This document shows, in pieces, positions 33,324 to 42,359 of a stretch of DNA of 64,000 nucleotides. The position numbers and the translations under genes are program-made. Under the pieces are notes generated by a model. That model ran no database searches, was not told where the DNA came from, and saw only the letters and a list, made by a program, of their open reading frames with translations. How positions within the stretch are numbered: the first letter of the stretch is position 1; each line of letters begins with the position of its first letter. The stretch is taken from the NCBI GenBank assembly GCA_910587165.1, contig CAJUKP010000008.1:38572-102571 (forward strand), in the 5' to 3' direction. Source of the stretch: an uncultured Duncaniella sp. GTDB taxonomy: Bacteria; Bacteroidota; Bacteroidia; Bacteroidales; Muribaculaceae.

Positions 33324-36300
33324 TTACGGTCTGACGACAACTTTATATGATTGATTGCCGATACGGACAATATAGATACCGGGTACAGCCTTATAGACTA
33401 CAGGAACATTCTCAGACTTCTGAATTCCCCAAAAGTGCCCGTCTAAACTTATAAGAGCCGTCGTCACACCGTGATTGAGTCCTTTAATCACAATTGAGCC
33501 ATCCACTACTGTTATTGTCACATTGTCATTGCAGATATGTTGAATTCCCGAAGGATCAAGCACACTGATATTACAATCAACTGACAGATCCGAGCCATCG
33601 GCCGTGGCAGCGGTTATTGCAGCATCCCCTGCCGTAACTGCCGTTACCCAACCATATTCATCAACGGATGCAATCTCAGGATTCGATGATGACCAAATGA
33701 CTGATTTATTGTCAGCATTGTCAGGCAGTACCGTAGCAGTGAGTTTTACCGTCTCGCCAATATTCAGTGAGACATTTTCATAATCAAGAGTGATAGATTC
33801 GGCGAGTTTCGGACGAACCGTGAGATCAAACCACGCCGCTAGAGTAGGACCACATGCAGATACGCCATTCGTAATGGCATATATCAGTGTATGGCCAACG
33901 GATACAGCGGTGACAAGACCATTCTCATCAACCGTGGCGATAGTTTCATCCCAAGCCCCCCAGAAATATGATCTATCGGTAGCGTTTTCAGGCAACACCG
34001 TTGCCATGAGCTGAACAGTCTCGCCAACCTCGATTGTTGCGGACTCAATATTGAGTGTGATGGACTCTACAAATATCTGATTGACAGATATGATACAGGA
34101 GGCTGTCAGTGCAGAACCATCATTGGTGGTTGCGGTAATGGTGGCTTCACCTACAGAGACAGCGGTTACCAGACCGTTTTCATCAACTGAGGCCACCCAG
34201 GGGTCAGAAGAAACCCATGACACGGATCTGTCGGGAATATCGTCAGGCAGCACTGTTGCAGTAAGTTTTACGGTCTCACCCACATTCAGAGAGGCATTTT
34301 CATAATCGAGCGTGATAGATTCGGCGGATGTCGGATTGACGGTTACGGTGCAGGAGGCCGACAGAGCAGAACCATCATTGGTGGTTGCGGTAATGGTGGC
34401 TTCACCTACAGAGACAGCGGTTACCAGACCGTTTTCATCAACTGAGGCCACCCAGGGGTCAGAAGAAACCCATGACACGGATCTGTCGGGAATATCGTCA
34501 GGCAGCACTGTTGCAGTGAGTTTTACGGTTTCACCCACATCCAGAGAGGCATTTTCATAATCGAGAGTAATCGACTCGGCAAATTCCGAATCAACCGTGA
34601 GATCAAACCACGCCCCGAGAACAGCGCCATTCGCAGAGGCACTATTTGTACAGGCTAATATCCGTGTCTGACCAACGGAAACAGCTGTGACAAGACCATT
34701 CTCATCAACTGCGGCAATAGTCTCATCCAATGACTTCCAGAAATATGATCTGTCAGAGGCGTTTTCAGGCAACACTGTTGCTATGAGCTGGACTGTCTCG
34801 CCAACCTCGATTGATGCGGACTCAATATTGAGTGTGATGGACTCTACAAATATCTCATTGACATAAATGATACAGGAGGCTGTCAGTTCAGAGCCGTCTT
34901 TTGTGGTTGCGGTAATGGTGACTTCTCCACCGGAGGTTGCAGTCACCATCCCGTTTTCATCTACAGAAGCTCTCCAGTGGTTTGATGTATCCCAGGAGAC
35001 AGATTTATCGGAAGCATCGTCAGGCAGCACTGTTGCAGTGAGTTTTATCATCTCGCCAATATTCAGGGAAACCGTTTCATAATCAAGCGTAATTGACTCT
35101 ACGAGTTTTGGATTGACAGTAACTGTGCAGGAGGCCGACAGCCCGGTTTCGTTTGACGTGGCTGTGATAATGGCTTGGCCGGTGGAAACCGCGGTTATCA
35201 GACCGTTTTCATCCACTGAAGCTATCCCGGGGTCAGAAGAAACCCAAGATACTGATTTATCAGCCATATTGTCAGGCAATACTGTAGCAGTAAGTTTTAT
35301 CACCTCACCCAAATTTAGAGAGACATTTTCATAATCAAGAGTAATGGATCCGGCGAGTTTTGGATTGACCGTAACAGTGCAGGAAGCCGACAATCCGGAT
35401 TCGTTTGACGTGGCTGTGATGATGGCTTGGCCGAAGGAAACCGCTGTTACCAGACCGTTTTCATCCACAGAGGCTACCCCGGGGTCAGAAGAAACCCAAG
35501 AGACAGATTTATCAGGAATATCGTCAGGCTGTACCGTTGCAGTCAGTTTTACCGTCTCACCTACATTCAGAGATACATTTTCATAATCAAGCGTAATAGA
35601 TCTGGAGCCCTTCGGAATTACTGTGAGTTTAAACCAAGCTCCGAGAACAGCACCACTTGCTGAGCCTCTATTTGTTTTAGCCAAAATCAATGTCTCACCA
35701 ACGGAAACAGCGGTGACAAGACCATTTTCATCAATTGTGGCGATGTTTTCATCACCGGATTCCCAAACGTATGATCTATCGGAGGCATTTTCCGGTAACA
35801 CTGTTGCTATGAGCTGGACAGTCTCGCCAACCTCGATTGTTGCGGACTCGATATTGAGTGTGATGGATTCTACATATATCTCCCTGACGGAAATAATGCA
35901 GGAAGCTGTCAGTTCAGAGCCATCGTTGGTGGTGGCGGTAATGGTGGTTTCTCCATAAGAGATCGCTGTCACGAGTCCGTTCTCATCTACGGATGCTATC
36001 CCGGGATCAGAAGAAACCCAAGTCACTGATTTATCTGGAGCATCGTCAGGCAGTACTGTCGCTGTGAGTTTGATCGTTTCTCCGGCAGTCAGGGTGACAT
36101 TTTCATGATCAAGAGTGATGGATCCGGCGAGCTTTGGATTGACTGTAACGGCACATGAGGCTGTCAGTTCAGACCCGTCGTTGGTAGTTGCGGTAATGGT
36201 GGCTGCACCTTCAGAGATCGCTGTCACAAGTCCGCTCTCATCTATAGAAGCTATCACAGAGTCTGAAGAAACCCAAGTCACAGATTTATCAGAAGCATTG

Positions 36301-38963
36301 TCAGGTAATACTGTTGCAATAAGTTTTAAAGTCTCTCCAATATTCAAGGAGACATTTTCATGATCAAGTGTGATGGATTCGGCGGGTTTTGCATTGACAG
36401 TAACAGTGCAGGAGGCCGACAGACCGGCGTCGTTTATCGTGGCTGTGATTGTGGTTTTACCGGAGGTAACGGCTGTTACAGTACCGTTTTCATCTACGGA
36501 TGCTATCCCGGGGTCTGAAGAGGCCCAGGATACAGATTTATCAGAAGCTTCTTCAGGCAGTACTGTCGCAGTCAATTTTACCGTCTCACCAATATTCAGG
36601 GAGACATCTTCATAATCAAGCGTAATAGATCCGGCGGATGATGGTTTGACAACAACGAAGCAGGAAGCCGACAAACCGGTTTCGTTTGTCGTGACTGTGA
36701 TAATTGATTGACCTGGGGAAACGGCGGTCACAAGACCTTTTTCATCCACTTTGACAACCGATTCCATTGAAGACTGCCACAGAGCTTTTTCATAAGCGTT
36801 TGTGGGGTAATATATGACTTCAAATTGTATCGTATCGGAAACTTCCAATAAAGCTCCTTTCGGATTCAGCGAAATATCCGTAGGTGCAATGGGAATCGGT
36901 TCGATATTCTGAAAGCGACTCCAAGGCTGAGTGGTTTTGGCCTTTTCAACACCATCTTTATATACATATAGTGTAGTGGAATAATCGGAGAAAATAGAAT
37001 ATGCAATATTATTTAATGGTTCTGATGTAGTATATGTGACATCGCTAAACTTTGATCCGGTTGCAAAAGCAGCCTCCCCTATATCTCTCAAATAACCCGG
37101 TAGAGCAAGTGCCCCCGTCAAACCACTGCAGCCTTGGAATGCTTCTTGTCCTATCGATTTTACTGAATTCGGGATTGTAAGTGATCCGTTGAATCCATTG
37201 CAATCCATGAATGCGCCGGACCTAATAGCAGTCACTGAGTTACCAATCGTGAGAGACCCATTAAAGCCTTTACATCCTTTGAATGCATTGAGCCCAATTT
37301 CCTTCACAGAATTAGGAATAACAAGCGAACCGGTAAAACCACTGCAACCATTAAATGCACCATCTCCAATTGTAGTCACTGAGTTGGGAATGTCCAGCGA
37401 ACCGGTAAGACCACCGCAGGCACTGAACGCGTCAGACCCAATAGTAGCCACGGAGTTGCCAATTGTTAGTGACTCGTTAAAGCCTTTACAATCTTTGAAT
37501 GCATTGGGTCCAATTTCCTTCACAGAATTAGGAATAACAAGCGAACCGGTAAAACCATTGCAACCATTAAATGCACCATCTCCAATAGTAGTCACTGAGT
37601 TGGGAATGTCCAACGAACCGGTAAAACCACTGCAGGCACTGAACGAGTGAGATCCAATAGTAGTCACTGTGTTTGGGATTTCCAATGGGCCTGTGAAGCC
37701 ACTGCAATCACTGAATGCTTGATCTCCAATAGCAGTTACAGTTTGGGGGATGATTAAACCTGAGAAACCGGTACACCCCTCGAATACGCCTGATTCAATT
37801 GTTGTCACAGAGTTGGGTATGGTTAACTGACCGGAGAAGCCAGTGCATTTTGAGAATGCAGATTTCCCAATGGCAGTAACTGTATTTGGAATATTCAGCT
37901 GTCCTGAGAGTCCGTTGCAACCCTCAAATGCTTCATATTTAATTGTAGTCACAGAGTTAGGGATTGTAAGTGAACCATTAAAGCCATGACAACCACGAAA
38001 TGCACCACCTCCAATTGTAGTCACAGAGTTAGGGATTGTAAGTGAACCATTAAAGCCACGACAACCCGCAAATGTATTTCTTTCGATGGTAGTCACGGTG
38101 TTAGAAATAGTCAGTGAGCCGGTCAAACCACTACAATCCATAAATGCACCAGCCCCAATTGTAGTCACAGAGTTAGGGATTGTAAGTGAACCATCAAAGC
38201 CAATGCAATCACGGAATGCAACTTCTCCGATGTAAATCACAGAGTTAGGTATTACCAAAGATCCTGTTAAGCCACTACAACCGCTGAATGCACCATCTCC
38301 AATTGAAGTCACAGAGTTGGGGATTGTAAGTGAACCATTAAAGCCTCTACAATCCACAAATGCCCATTCTCCGATCCAAGTCACAGAATTTGGGATTGTA
38401 AGTGGACCATCAAAGCCAATGCAACCCGCAAATGCATATGCACCGATGGCAGTCACGGAGTTGGGAATAGTCAGTGAGCCGGTCAAACCACTACAACCAC
38501 TAAATGCACGTTCTCCGATCCAAGTCACAGAGTTGGGGATTGTAAGTGAACCATTAAAGCCACTGCAATCACGAAATGCATTCTTTCCGATGGAGGTCAC
38601 GGAGTTGGGAATAGTAAGTGAGCCGGTCAAGCCACTACAACCTTCGAATGCACCATTCTCAATGATAGTTATATTTTTGCCAATGGTTAGTGTGCCTGTG
38701 ATACCGGAGCAGTTTCGGAACGCATTCTGTGCTATTGTAGTCACTTTAAACTCCGTCCCAGTACCACTCCGAACAACAATATCGGGAATACGTATAGCTT
38801 TAATATCTGCTGATCCTTTAAGACTTATTATAGTTGCCTCTCTTGTGGAATTATCAAAATCAAATATAAACGGGAAGTACATTTCAAGATCTGTAGCATC
38901 CCAAGCTTTCGCTATGGAATTGCATAGCAACAAGAGAATAGATACGAATAATACTTTTTTCAT
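33324..38963 (-). CDS. Giant BspA-like LRR and bacterial Ig-like (Big_2) surface protein
   Basis: 1879 residues. Signal peptide (MKKVLFVSILLLLCNSIAKA); about two dozen 23-residue LRR_5 repeats at ~68-641 (GSLTIPNSVTTIGxGAFxGCxGF); then 13 Big_2-type Ig domains of 80-90 residues at ~698-1800 (SITLDYENVSLNIGETVKL, VSWVSSDPGIASVDENGLVTAV). The C-terminal segment at ~1806-1879 ends in GIYIVRIGNQSYKVVVRP, like a type IX secretion sorting domain. It should form a long stalk holding an LRR adhesive head; the ligand is unknown. Ig domains 10 and 11 are nearly identical at DNA level (255-nt period). It starts 14 nt after the 215-aa membrane protein gene, inside the island. Confidence 0.88.
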   Translation of the reverse strand: MKKVLFVSILLLLCNSIAKAWDATDLEMYFPFIFDFDNSTREATIISLKGSADIKAIRIPDIVVRSGTGTEFKVTTIAQNAFRNCSGITGTLTIGKNITIIENGAFEGCSGLTGSLTIPNSVTSIGKNAFRDCSGFNGSLTIPNSVTWIGERAFSGCSGLTGSLTIPNSVTAIGAYAFAGCIGFDGPLTIPNSVTWIGEWAFVDCRGFNGSLTIPNSVTSIGDGAFSGCSGLTGSLVIPNSVIYIGEVAFRDCIGFDGSLTIPNSVTTIGAGAFMDCSGLTGSLTISNTVTTIERNTFAGCRGFNGSLTIPNSVTTIGGGAFRGCHGFNGSLTIPNSVTTIKYEAFEGCNGLSGQLNIPNTVTAIGKSAFSKCTGFSGQLTIPNSVTTIESGVFEGCTGFSGLIIPQTVTAIGDQAFSDCSGFTGPLEIPNTVTTIGSHSFSACSGFTGSLDIPNSVTTIGDGAFNGCNGFTGSLVIPNSVKEIGPNAFKDCKGFNESLTIGNSVATIGSDAFSACGGLTGSLDIPNSVTTIGDGAFNGCSGFTGSLVIPNSVKEIGLNAFKGCKGFNGSLTIGNSVTAIRSGAFMDCNGFNGSLTIPNSVKSIGQEAFQGCSGLTGALALPGYLRDIGEAAFATGSKFSDVTYTTSEPLNNIAYSIFSDYSTTLYVYKDGVEKAKTTQPWSRFQNIEPIPIAPTDISLNPKGALLEVSDTIQFEVIYYPTNAYEKALWQSSMESVVKVDEKGLVTAVSPGQSIITVTTNETGLSASCFVVVKPSSAGSITLDYEDVSLNIGETVKLTATVLPEEASDKSVSWASSDPGIASVDENGTVTAVTSGKTTITATINDAGLSASCTVTVNAKPAESITLDHENVSLNIGETLKLIATVLPDNASDKSVTWVSSDSVIASIDESGLVTAISEGAATITATTNDGSELTASCAVTVNPKLAGSITLDHENVTLTAGETIKLTATVLPDDAPDKSVTWVSSDPGIASVDENGLVTAISYGETTITATTNDGSELTASCIISVREIYVESITLNIESATIEVGETVQLIATVLPENASDRSYVWESGDENIATIDENGLVTAVSVGETLILAKTNRGSASGAVLGAWFKLTVIPKGSRSITLDYENVSLNVGETVKLTATVQPDDIPDKSVSWVSSDPGVASVDENGLVTAVSFGQAIITATSNESGLSASCTVTVNPKLAGSITLDYENVSLNLGEVIKLTATVLPDNMADKSVSWVSSDPGIASVDENGLITAVSTGQAIITATSNETGLSASCTVTVNPKLVESITLDYETVSLNIGEMIKLTATVLPDDASDKSVSWDTSNHWRASVDENGMVTATSGGEVTITATTKDGSELTASCIIYVNEIFVESITLNIESASIEVGETVQLIATVLPENASDRSYFWKSLDETIAAVDENGLVTAVSVGQTRILACTNSASANGAVLGAWFDLTVDSEFAESITLDYENASLDVGETVKLTATVLPDDIPDRSVSWVSSDPWVASVDENGLVTAVSVGEATITATTNDGSALSASCTVTVNPTSAESITLDYENASLNVGETVKLTATVLPDDIPDRSVSWVSSDPWVASVDENGLVTAVSVGEATITATTNDGSALTASCIISVNQIFVESITLNIESATIEVGETVQLMATVLPENATDRSYFWGAWDETIATVDENGLVTAVSVGHTLIYAITNGVSACGPTLAAWFDLTVRPKLAESITLDYENVSLNIGETVKLTATVLPDNADNKSVIWSSSNPEIASVDEYGWVTAVTAGDAAITAATADGSDLSVDCNISVLDPSGIQHICNDNVTITVVDGSIVIKGLNHGVTTALISLDGHFWGIQKSENVPVVYKAVPGIYIVRIGNQSYKVVVRP

Positions 38964-38977
38964 AATTAATGTTTTAT

Positions 38978-39625
38978 TTATTTGGTCAACAGGTCAGCTT
39001 CGAGTACAAGTCTGATTATTTTTCGTTCGGTGTAAAAGCGTCCTATTATAATAATGATTAGGCAGATTATCAATACTGTTATACACTGAATGATGCTCGT
39101 GCAGTTAGGTTGGCTGCCACTGCACACATCGGAGGTTGTCACCTTGGCTACTATATCACATAGCCATCTACAGCTGGAGCTGGAAAATATTATCAGAATC
39201 AGCCACCACACAATAACAATCACCAGATTTTTGAAGAATGCTGAAAAACTCTCCAGAACAGGGATGTTGCCAAGCAATCCCTTGGATTGAATGCGATAAT
39301 ATGATCGGTAATAATCTATTATGGTAAATTGTTTATCATCCTGGGGTTTATTGATCTCTGCCCCAATGTCGTGATAAGCTGTATTGATATAATTCTTTTT
39401 ATTAAGGGGGAATCTCGACCACACTTTTTTAGATACGATGGCTGAAAGTGATTCCGTGACACACCATAAGAGCAGGCCGGTTATCCATGATGCGATAAAA
39501 ATCAGAGTTATCACAATGATCTTATCTGACGTGCATGAAATGTCGATAAACGGCAGTATGATTAGAAAACCAATCAAGAATTTGTTCAATCCGTCGTAAA
39601 AAGTAGTGCCCGGTACAGAATCCAT
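38978..39625 (-). CDS. Small membrane protein of unknown function, downstream of RNA B
   Basis: 215 residues with about five hydrophobic helices: FLIGFLIILPFIDI, VITLIFIASWITGLLLWCV, FFKNLVIVIVWWLILIIF, IIQCITVLIICLIIIIIG. A cytoplasmic loop with IGAEINKPQDDKQFTIIDYYRSYYRIQSKGLLG lies between the second and third. No family recognised and no clear sequence kinship with the 198-aa protein after RNA A. It starts about 55 nt after the terminator of structured RNA B and 14 nt before the giant LRR gene, so RNA B, this gene and the LRR gene run in the same direction. Confidence 0.6.
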   Translation of the reverse strand: MDSVPGTTFYDGLNKFLIGFLIILPFIDISCTSDKIIVITLIFIASWITGLLLWCVTESLSAIVSKKVWSRFPLNKKNYINTAYHDIGAEINKPQDDKQFTIIDYYRSYYRIQSKGLLGNIPVLESFSAFFKNLVIVIVWWLILIIFSSSSCRWLCDIVAKVTTSDVCSGSQPNCTSIIQCITVLIICLIIIIIGRFYTERKIIRLVLEADLLTK

Positions 39626-39679
39626 GACGATGTATATGCCTCGGTCATCCTCTCGTTGGCATTAGATTGGTTTATACGG

Positions 39680-40003
39680 AAAAAGCGTAGGAATCTGTAT
39701 CTGTTACCGTCCTACGAATCGAGGCTTCTCGCATTGCCCATCAATAGTCGGACGGCAACGCAGAAGCCCACGCCAGTATATGCAATATGCGCGTCCGGCA
39801 GTGTCTTTCACAAGACACCTCGCCGGATGCAGGGTATTACATATCCACGGGCATCTACCGTTGCTCAATCCCTGACTATTGATTGAAATTTTGCGAGAAT
39901 TTCGATTCGTCAAGAATCAGCGCGGATAAACGCTTTCAAATCATGTTATTACAACATCCCACCACACTTTACCCCGGACCGGGCTTCTGCTATGGCGGTC
40001 TGC
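39680..40003 (-). ncRNA. Structured RNA B, homologous to RNA A at 26100-26402
   Basis: Minus-strand transcript with promoter 40009-40038 and terminator stem 39710-39716 with 39686-39692 followed by five U. Features shared in order with RNA A: ATGTT/AACAT hairpin, AGCG/CGCT hairpin, TTCTTGAC paired with GTCAGGGA (several G-U where A has Watson-Crick pairs), and the AGCAACGGTAGATGCC block (39850-39865). A two-part hairpin (TCCGGC/GCCGGA outer, GTGTCTT/AAGACAC inner) precedes CTGCGTTGC. The CGTTGC can pair with upstream GCAACG or with a downstream GGGCAATGC. GGCTTCT (39762-39768 side) pairs with AGAAGCC (39723-39729 side). Its first ~40 nt are shared with the leader of the HNH-like gene. Role unknown. 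Confidence 0.7.
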
Positions 40004-40084
40004 AGTCGCAAATTTACAATTAATTTTTTAAGTAACAATGCTTATATGTTGTATAACATATCAATATCTAACAACTCTTTCATT
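39967..40084 (-). repeat. Promoter/leader repeat, left copy
   Basis: About 115 nt matching 45933-46045 in the same orientation. It includes the promoter (TTG, 19 nt, TAAATTTG), the upstream ATATGTTGTATAACAT palindrome, and a leader with AGAAGCCCG and TAAAGTGTG. Here it drives structured RNA B; the right copy drives the island operon. Within the gap 39626-40299 it accounts for most sequence not covered by RNA B; 40085-40220 shows nothing recognisable. Confidence 0.75.
40009..40038 (-). promoter_or_regulatory. Promoter of structured RNA B
   Basis: Minus strand TTG (40038-40036), 19 nt, TAAATTTG (40016-40009). Same elements and spacing as the operon promoter at 45973-46002. Confidence 0.75.
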
Positions 40085-40253
40085 TAGCATCATATTTACA
40101 ACGGGGCGGAAATCAACTGTTCTTTCGTTCTTCCATACCAACCGGTCTATCATGAGACGCCAATGGCCATCCGCTGACATCTCAGACACGCGGCAGACAG
40201 AAGTTGCCAGATAATACAATGACCACCGGTAGTTATCAGGTGGTCCAATATAT

Positions 40254-40300
40254 AAGCTCAGTTTAAGCCGGGTATATACAACCCGACTTAAACTGAGCTT
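40254..40300 (-). terminator. Large hairpin at the end of the island operon
   Basis: Stem of about 20 bp with one mismatch (40254-40273 with 40281-40300) starting at the stop codon of the 274-aa gene; a second small hairpin (40221-40227 with 40239-40245) follows in the minus direction. No strong U-run on the minus strand. Confidence 0.6.
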
Positions 40301-41124
40301 TATGTTTTTAACAACTCTACGAGGGCATCAAGTCCGGAGTGACGGTTGGAGACAGTCTGTTCGTTTATCACTACTGCATTTATTTCATGTTGGTGATAAT
40401 TCATGGCAAGGTGAAAATATGTATCATATTGATCTCGGACAAGAGAAGGTAATGGACTTGACAGTGGCAATACATCAGTGGCTCTTGGAAAGGAATGTTG
40501 GTGCTCGAAGTCTTCACCGGTGACTACGCAGTAACAATCTTCATCGGCGTAAAGCCAATAATTCTCGTCAGTGAGTTCTGCTCCAACACCCTCCTTTATG
40601 CAAACTTTCTCTACAATCCTGCGCACCTCCCAACATTGTTCAATCTTACGAGGTGATCGTACAACAACTCCAATAGTTACCGTGTTTTTGTCTCGGTCAT
40701 ACACTTCTACTACATCGCCGGGGGTTAAAGCTTCATCGCGTCCTCTGAACTTAGCAAATGGTGCGTTTAGATCCTCAATCAAAGTAGAGCAACAGGATTG
40801 GGACGCAAGTTGTCCATATCGGTCATAGACCCACACCCGGCGATATAGGTTATCGGAAATATCGGCATTGTAGGGCAATTCATAAACATATAGCGCATAC
40901 AATCGCTGATTCATATATTCTTTGCCGACAAACCTGCGTATCATAAAACGTACAGTTTCACAGTCAGGATAAATGAAACTCTGAGCCCTCTCCACCTCAA
41001 ACACGCTTGGAAAGCAGTCGGCCTGCGGCTTATGCTTGAATCTATGCACATCAATTCTATAGACGGATGTACCCTCCGGATATGGCGGATTCTGCGCTAA
41101 TGCCTTAAATTCATTGAAAGTCAT
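40300..41124 (-). CDS. Unknown island protein, short paralogue of the upstream gene
   Basis: 274 residues, soluble. MTFNEFKALAQNPPYPEGTSVYRI matches the start of the upstream 408-aa protein. So does the block YALYVYELPY...RRVWVYDRYGQLASQSCCSTL...APFAKFRGRDEALTPGDVVEVYDRDKNTV...IEQCWEVRR (about 70-180). PGDVVEVYDRD looks like a small beta-barrel turn. The C-terminal ~90 residues are unlike the paralogue. No known family recognised. Last gene of the five-gene operon, 8 nt after its paralogue. Confidence 0.65.
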   Translation of the reverse strand: MTFNEFKALAQNPPYPEGTSVYRIDVHRFKHKPQADCFPSVFEVERAQSFIYPDCETVRFMIRRFVGKEYMNQRLYALYVYELPYNADISDNLYRRVWVYDRYGQLASQSCCSTLIEDLNAPFAKFRGRDEALTPGDVVEVYDRDKNTVTIGVVVRSPRKIEQCWEVRRIVEKVCIKEGVGAELTDENYWLYADEDCYCVVTGEDFEHQHSFPRATDVLPLSSPLPSLVRDQYDTYFHLAMNYHQHEINAVVINEQTVSNRHSGLDALVELLKT

Positions 41125-41132
41125 ACCTTTTA

Positions 41133-42359
41133 TTAATATTGATCTATCACATATAGGAATCCAAGACTCAGAACTTTCCTTAACCGCTCATCTGTTACCT
41201 CTGTCAGGACATTGTTAATAACAATCATCGCTTCTTCTGAATCAAGAGGTGCAACATCATACTTATCCGGTTGCGCTTTTTCAAATATATCCTGACCCAG
41301 CAAGTCAGGCATTAGATTCATAAAAGAGCCCTCAGACGCTTTCACTGACAATGGTTGTTGGGACTTCGCCAATTGCTCCATCCAGAACTCTCCGCAATCA
41401 TATACCACAGTTCTCACACCAAGACTAATCCCACAAAGATCGACATAGCATTCAGCCAATAGTTTTAAAGCTTCTTCAGGAGAAATATCTATCTTAATAT
41501 CAGCATATTTAAGACATCGAGATTTTACTTCTTCAAACCTCTTCAATTGTTCGGCCTCCTTACGCTCCTCCTCTTGACGATACTTTTCTTCTTTCTCAAG
41601 CATTGCCTCATAATAACCCCCATATCTCTTGCGAAGTCTATCTGAGAGTGGATAACGCAGCGGCATAATATTCAACGTATGTATGTGTTCGTGTGTGTCA
41701 TAGCCTGGACCGTCAATTACCGGAGATTGATCATCGCTAGAATCTACGGGATAATCTTCCTCCGGGAATTCATTAACCAAAGTTGCAGCACTGTCTTTTT
41801 CGCTCCCGCGGTACTTCTTCTCCCACCTTTCGCGTAGCTCCCAGCACCGCTCAATGGTCATATTGGCCGAAGCTATCACAGCAAGATGCACCTCGTCTTT
41901 ATCCCTGACCTCAACTATGTCACCTTCTTTGAAGCGTATAGCATTCTTTTCTCTGCCACGGAACACACCATATGGTGTGCGGAAATCACGTTGCATCCCG
42001 GAACAATAAGTACGATCAAGCATACATCCTTTCGAATCATATAGGCGCATTGAAACCGCATATTCTTCCCAGACATGACCAATGAATTTCCCTACCGGAT
42101 ATTCCTTGACATAAAAACAATACGGTTCAGTGCAATACTTCTTATCATCCTCAATCGCATCCATGATAAGAGCTTCCGCATTCTCTAATGTGTGGCAGAA
42201 GCCTACCGTATAATGACGTAGATCGAACTTGGGATATTTCGACTTCTTCTTTGTTTGACAGAGATGTTCATCTATGGCATATTCTACGACCTCAAATATG
42301 GTTTCTTCTTCGCGTTGCGGAGGATTGAGCGCCAACACCTTAAATTCATCAAATATCAT
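41133..42359 (-). CDS. Unknown island protein, long paralogue
   Basis: 408 residues, soluble and charged. The N-terminal half (MIFDEFKVLALNPPQREEETIF, YCFYVKEYP, RLYDSKGCMLDRTYCSGMQRDF, YGVFRGREKNAIRFKEGDIVEVRDKDEVHLAVI, IERCWELRERWEKK) is shared with the 274-aa protein. Residues ~260-300 form a Lys/Glu-rich helix (KEEKYRQEEERKEAEQLKRFEEVKSR), and the last 100 residues are a separate helical domain. Start and upstream stop overlap by 4 nt (ATGA). Function unknown; the duplicated core may be a binding module. Confidence 0.65.
   Translation of the reverse strand: MIFDEFKVLALNPPQREEETIFEVVEYAIDEHLCQTKKKSKYPKFDLRHYTVGFCHTLENAEALIMDAIEDDKKYCTEPYCFYVKEYPVGKFIGHVWEEYAVSMRLYDSKGCMLDRTYCSGMQRDFRTPYGVFRGREKNAIRFKEGDIVEVRDKDEVHLAVIASANMTIERCWELRERWEKKYRGSEKDSAATLVNEFPEEDYPVDSSDDQSPVIDGPGYDTHEHIHTLNIMPLRYPLSDRLRKRYGGYYEAMLEKEEKYRQEEERKEAEQLKRFEEVKSRCLKYADIKIDISPEEALKLLAECYVDLCGISLGVRTVVYDCGEFWMEQLAKSQQPLSVKASEGSFMNLMPDLLGQDIFEKAQPDKYDVAPLDSEEAMIVINNVLTEVTDERLRKVLSLGFLYVIDQY

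Noticed and set aside
37080..38700. Regularly spaced short repeats that look CRISPR-like
   Set aside because: The 69-nt period is the 23-codon LRR unit inside one intact reading frame; repeats are imperfect and there are no spacers or cas genes.
33790..39015. Many open frames on the plus strand through the giant surface protein gene
   Set aside because: They recur with the repeat period of the minus-strand gene and are antisense shadows of its Ig and LRR repeats.
39680..40003. tmRNA or RNase P RNA
   Set aside because: No tRNA-like ends or tag reading frame, and no RNase P core motifs.
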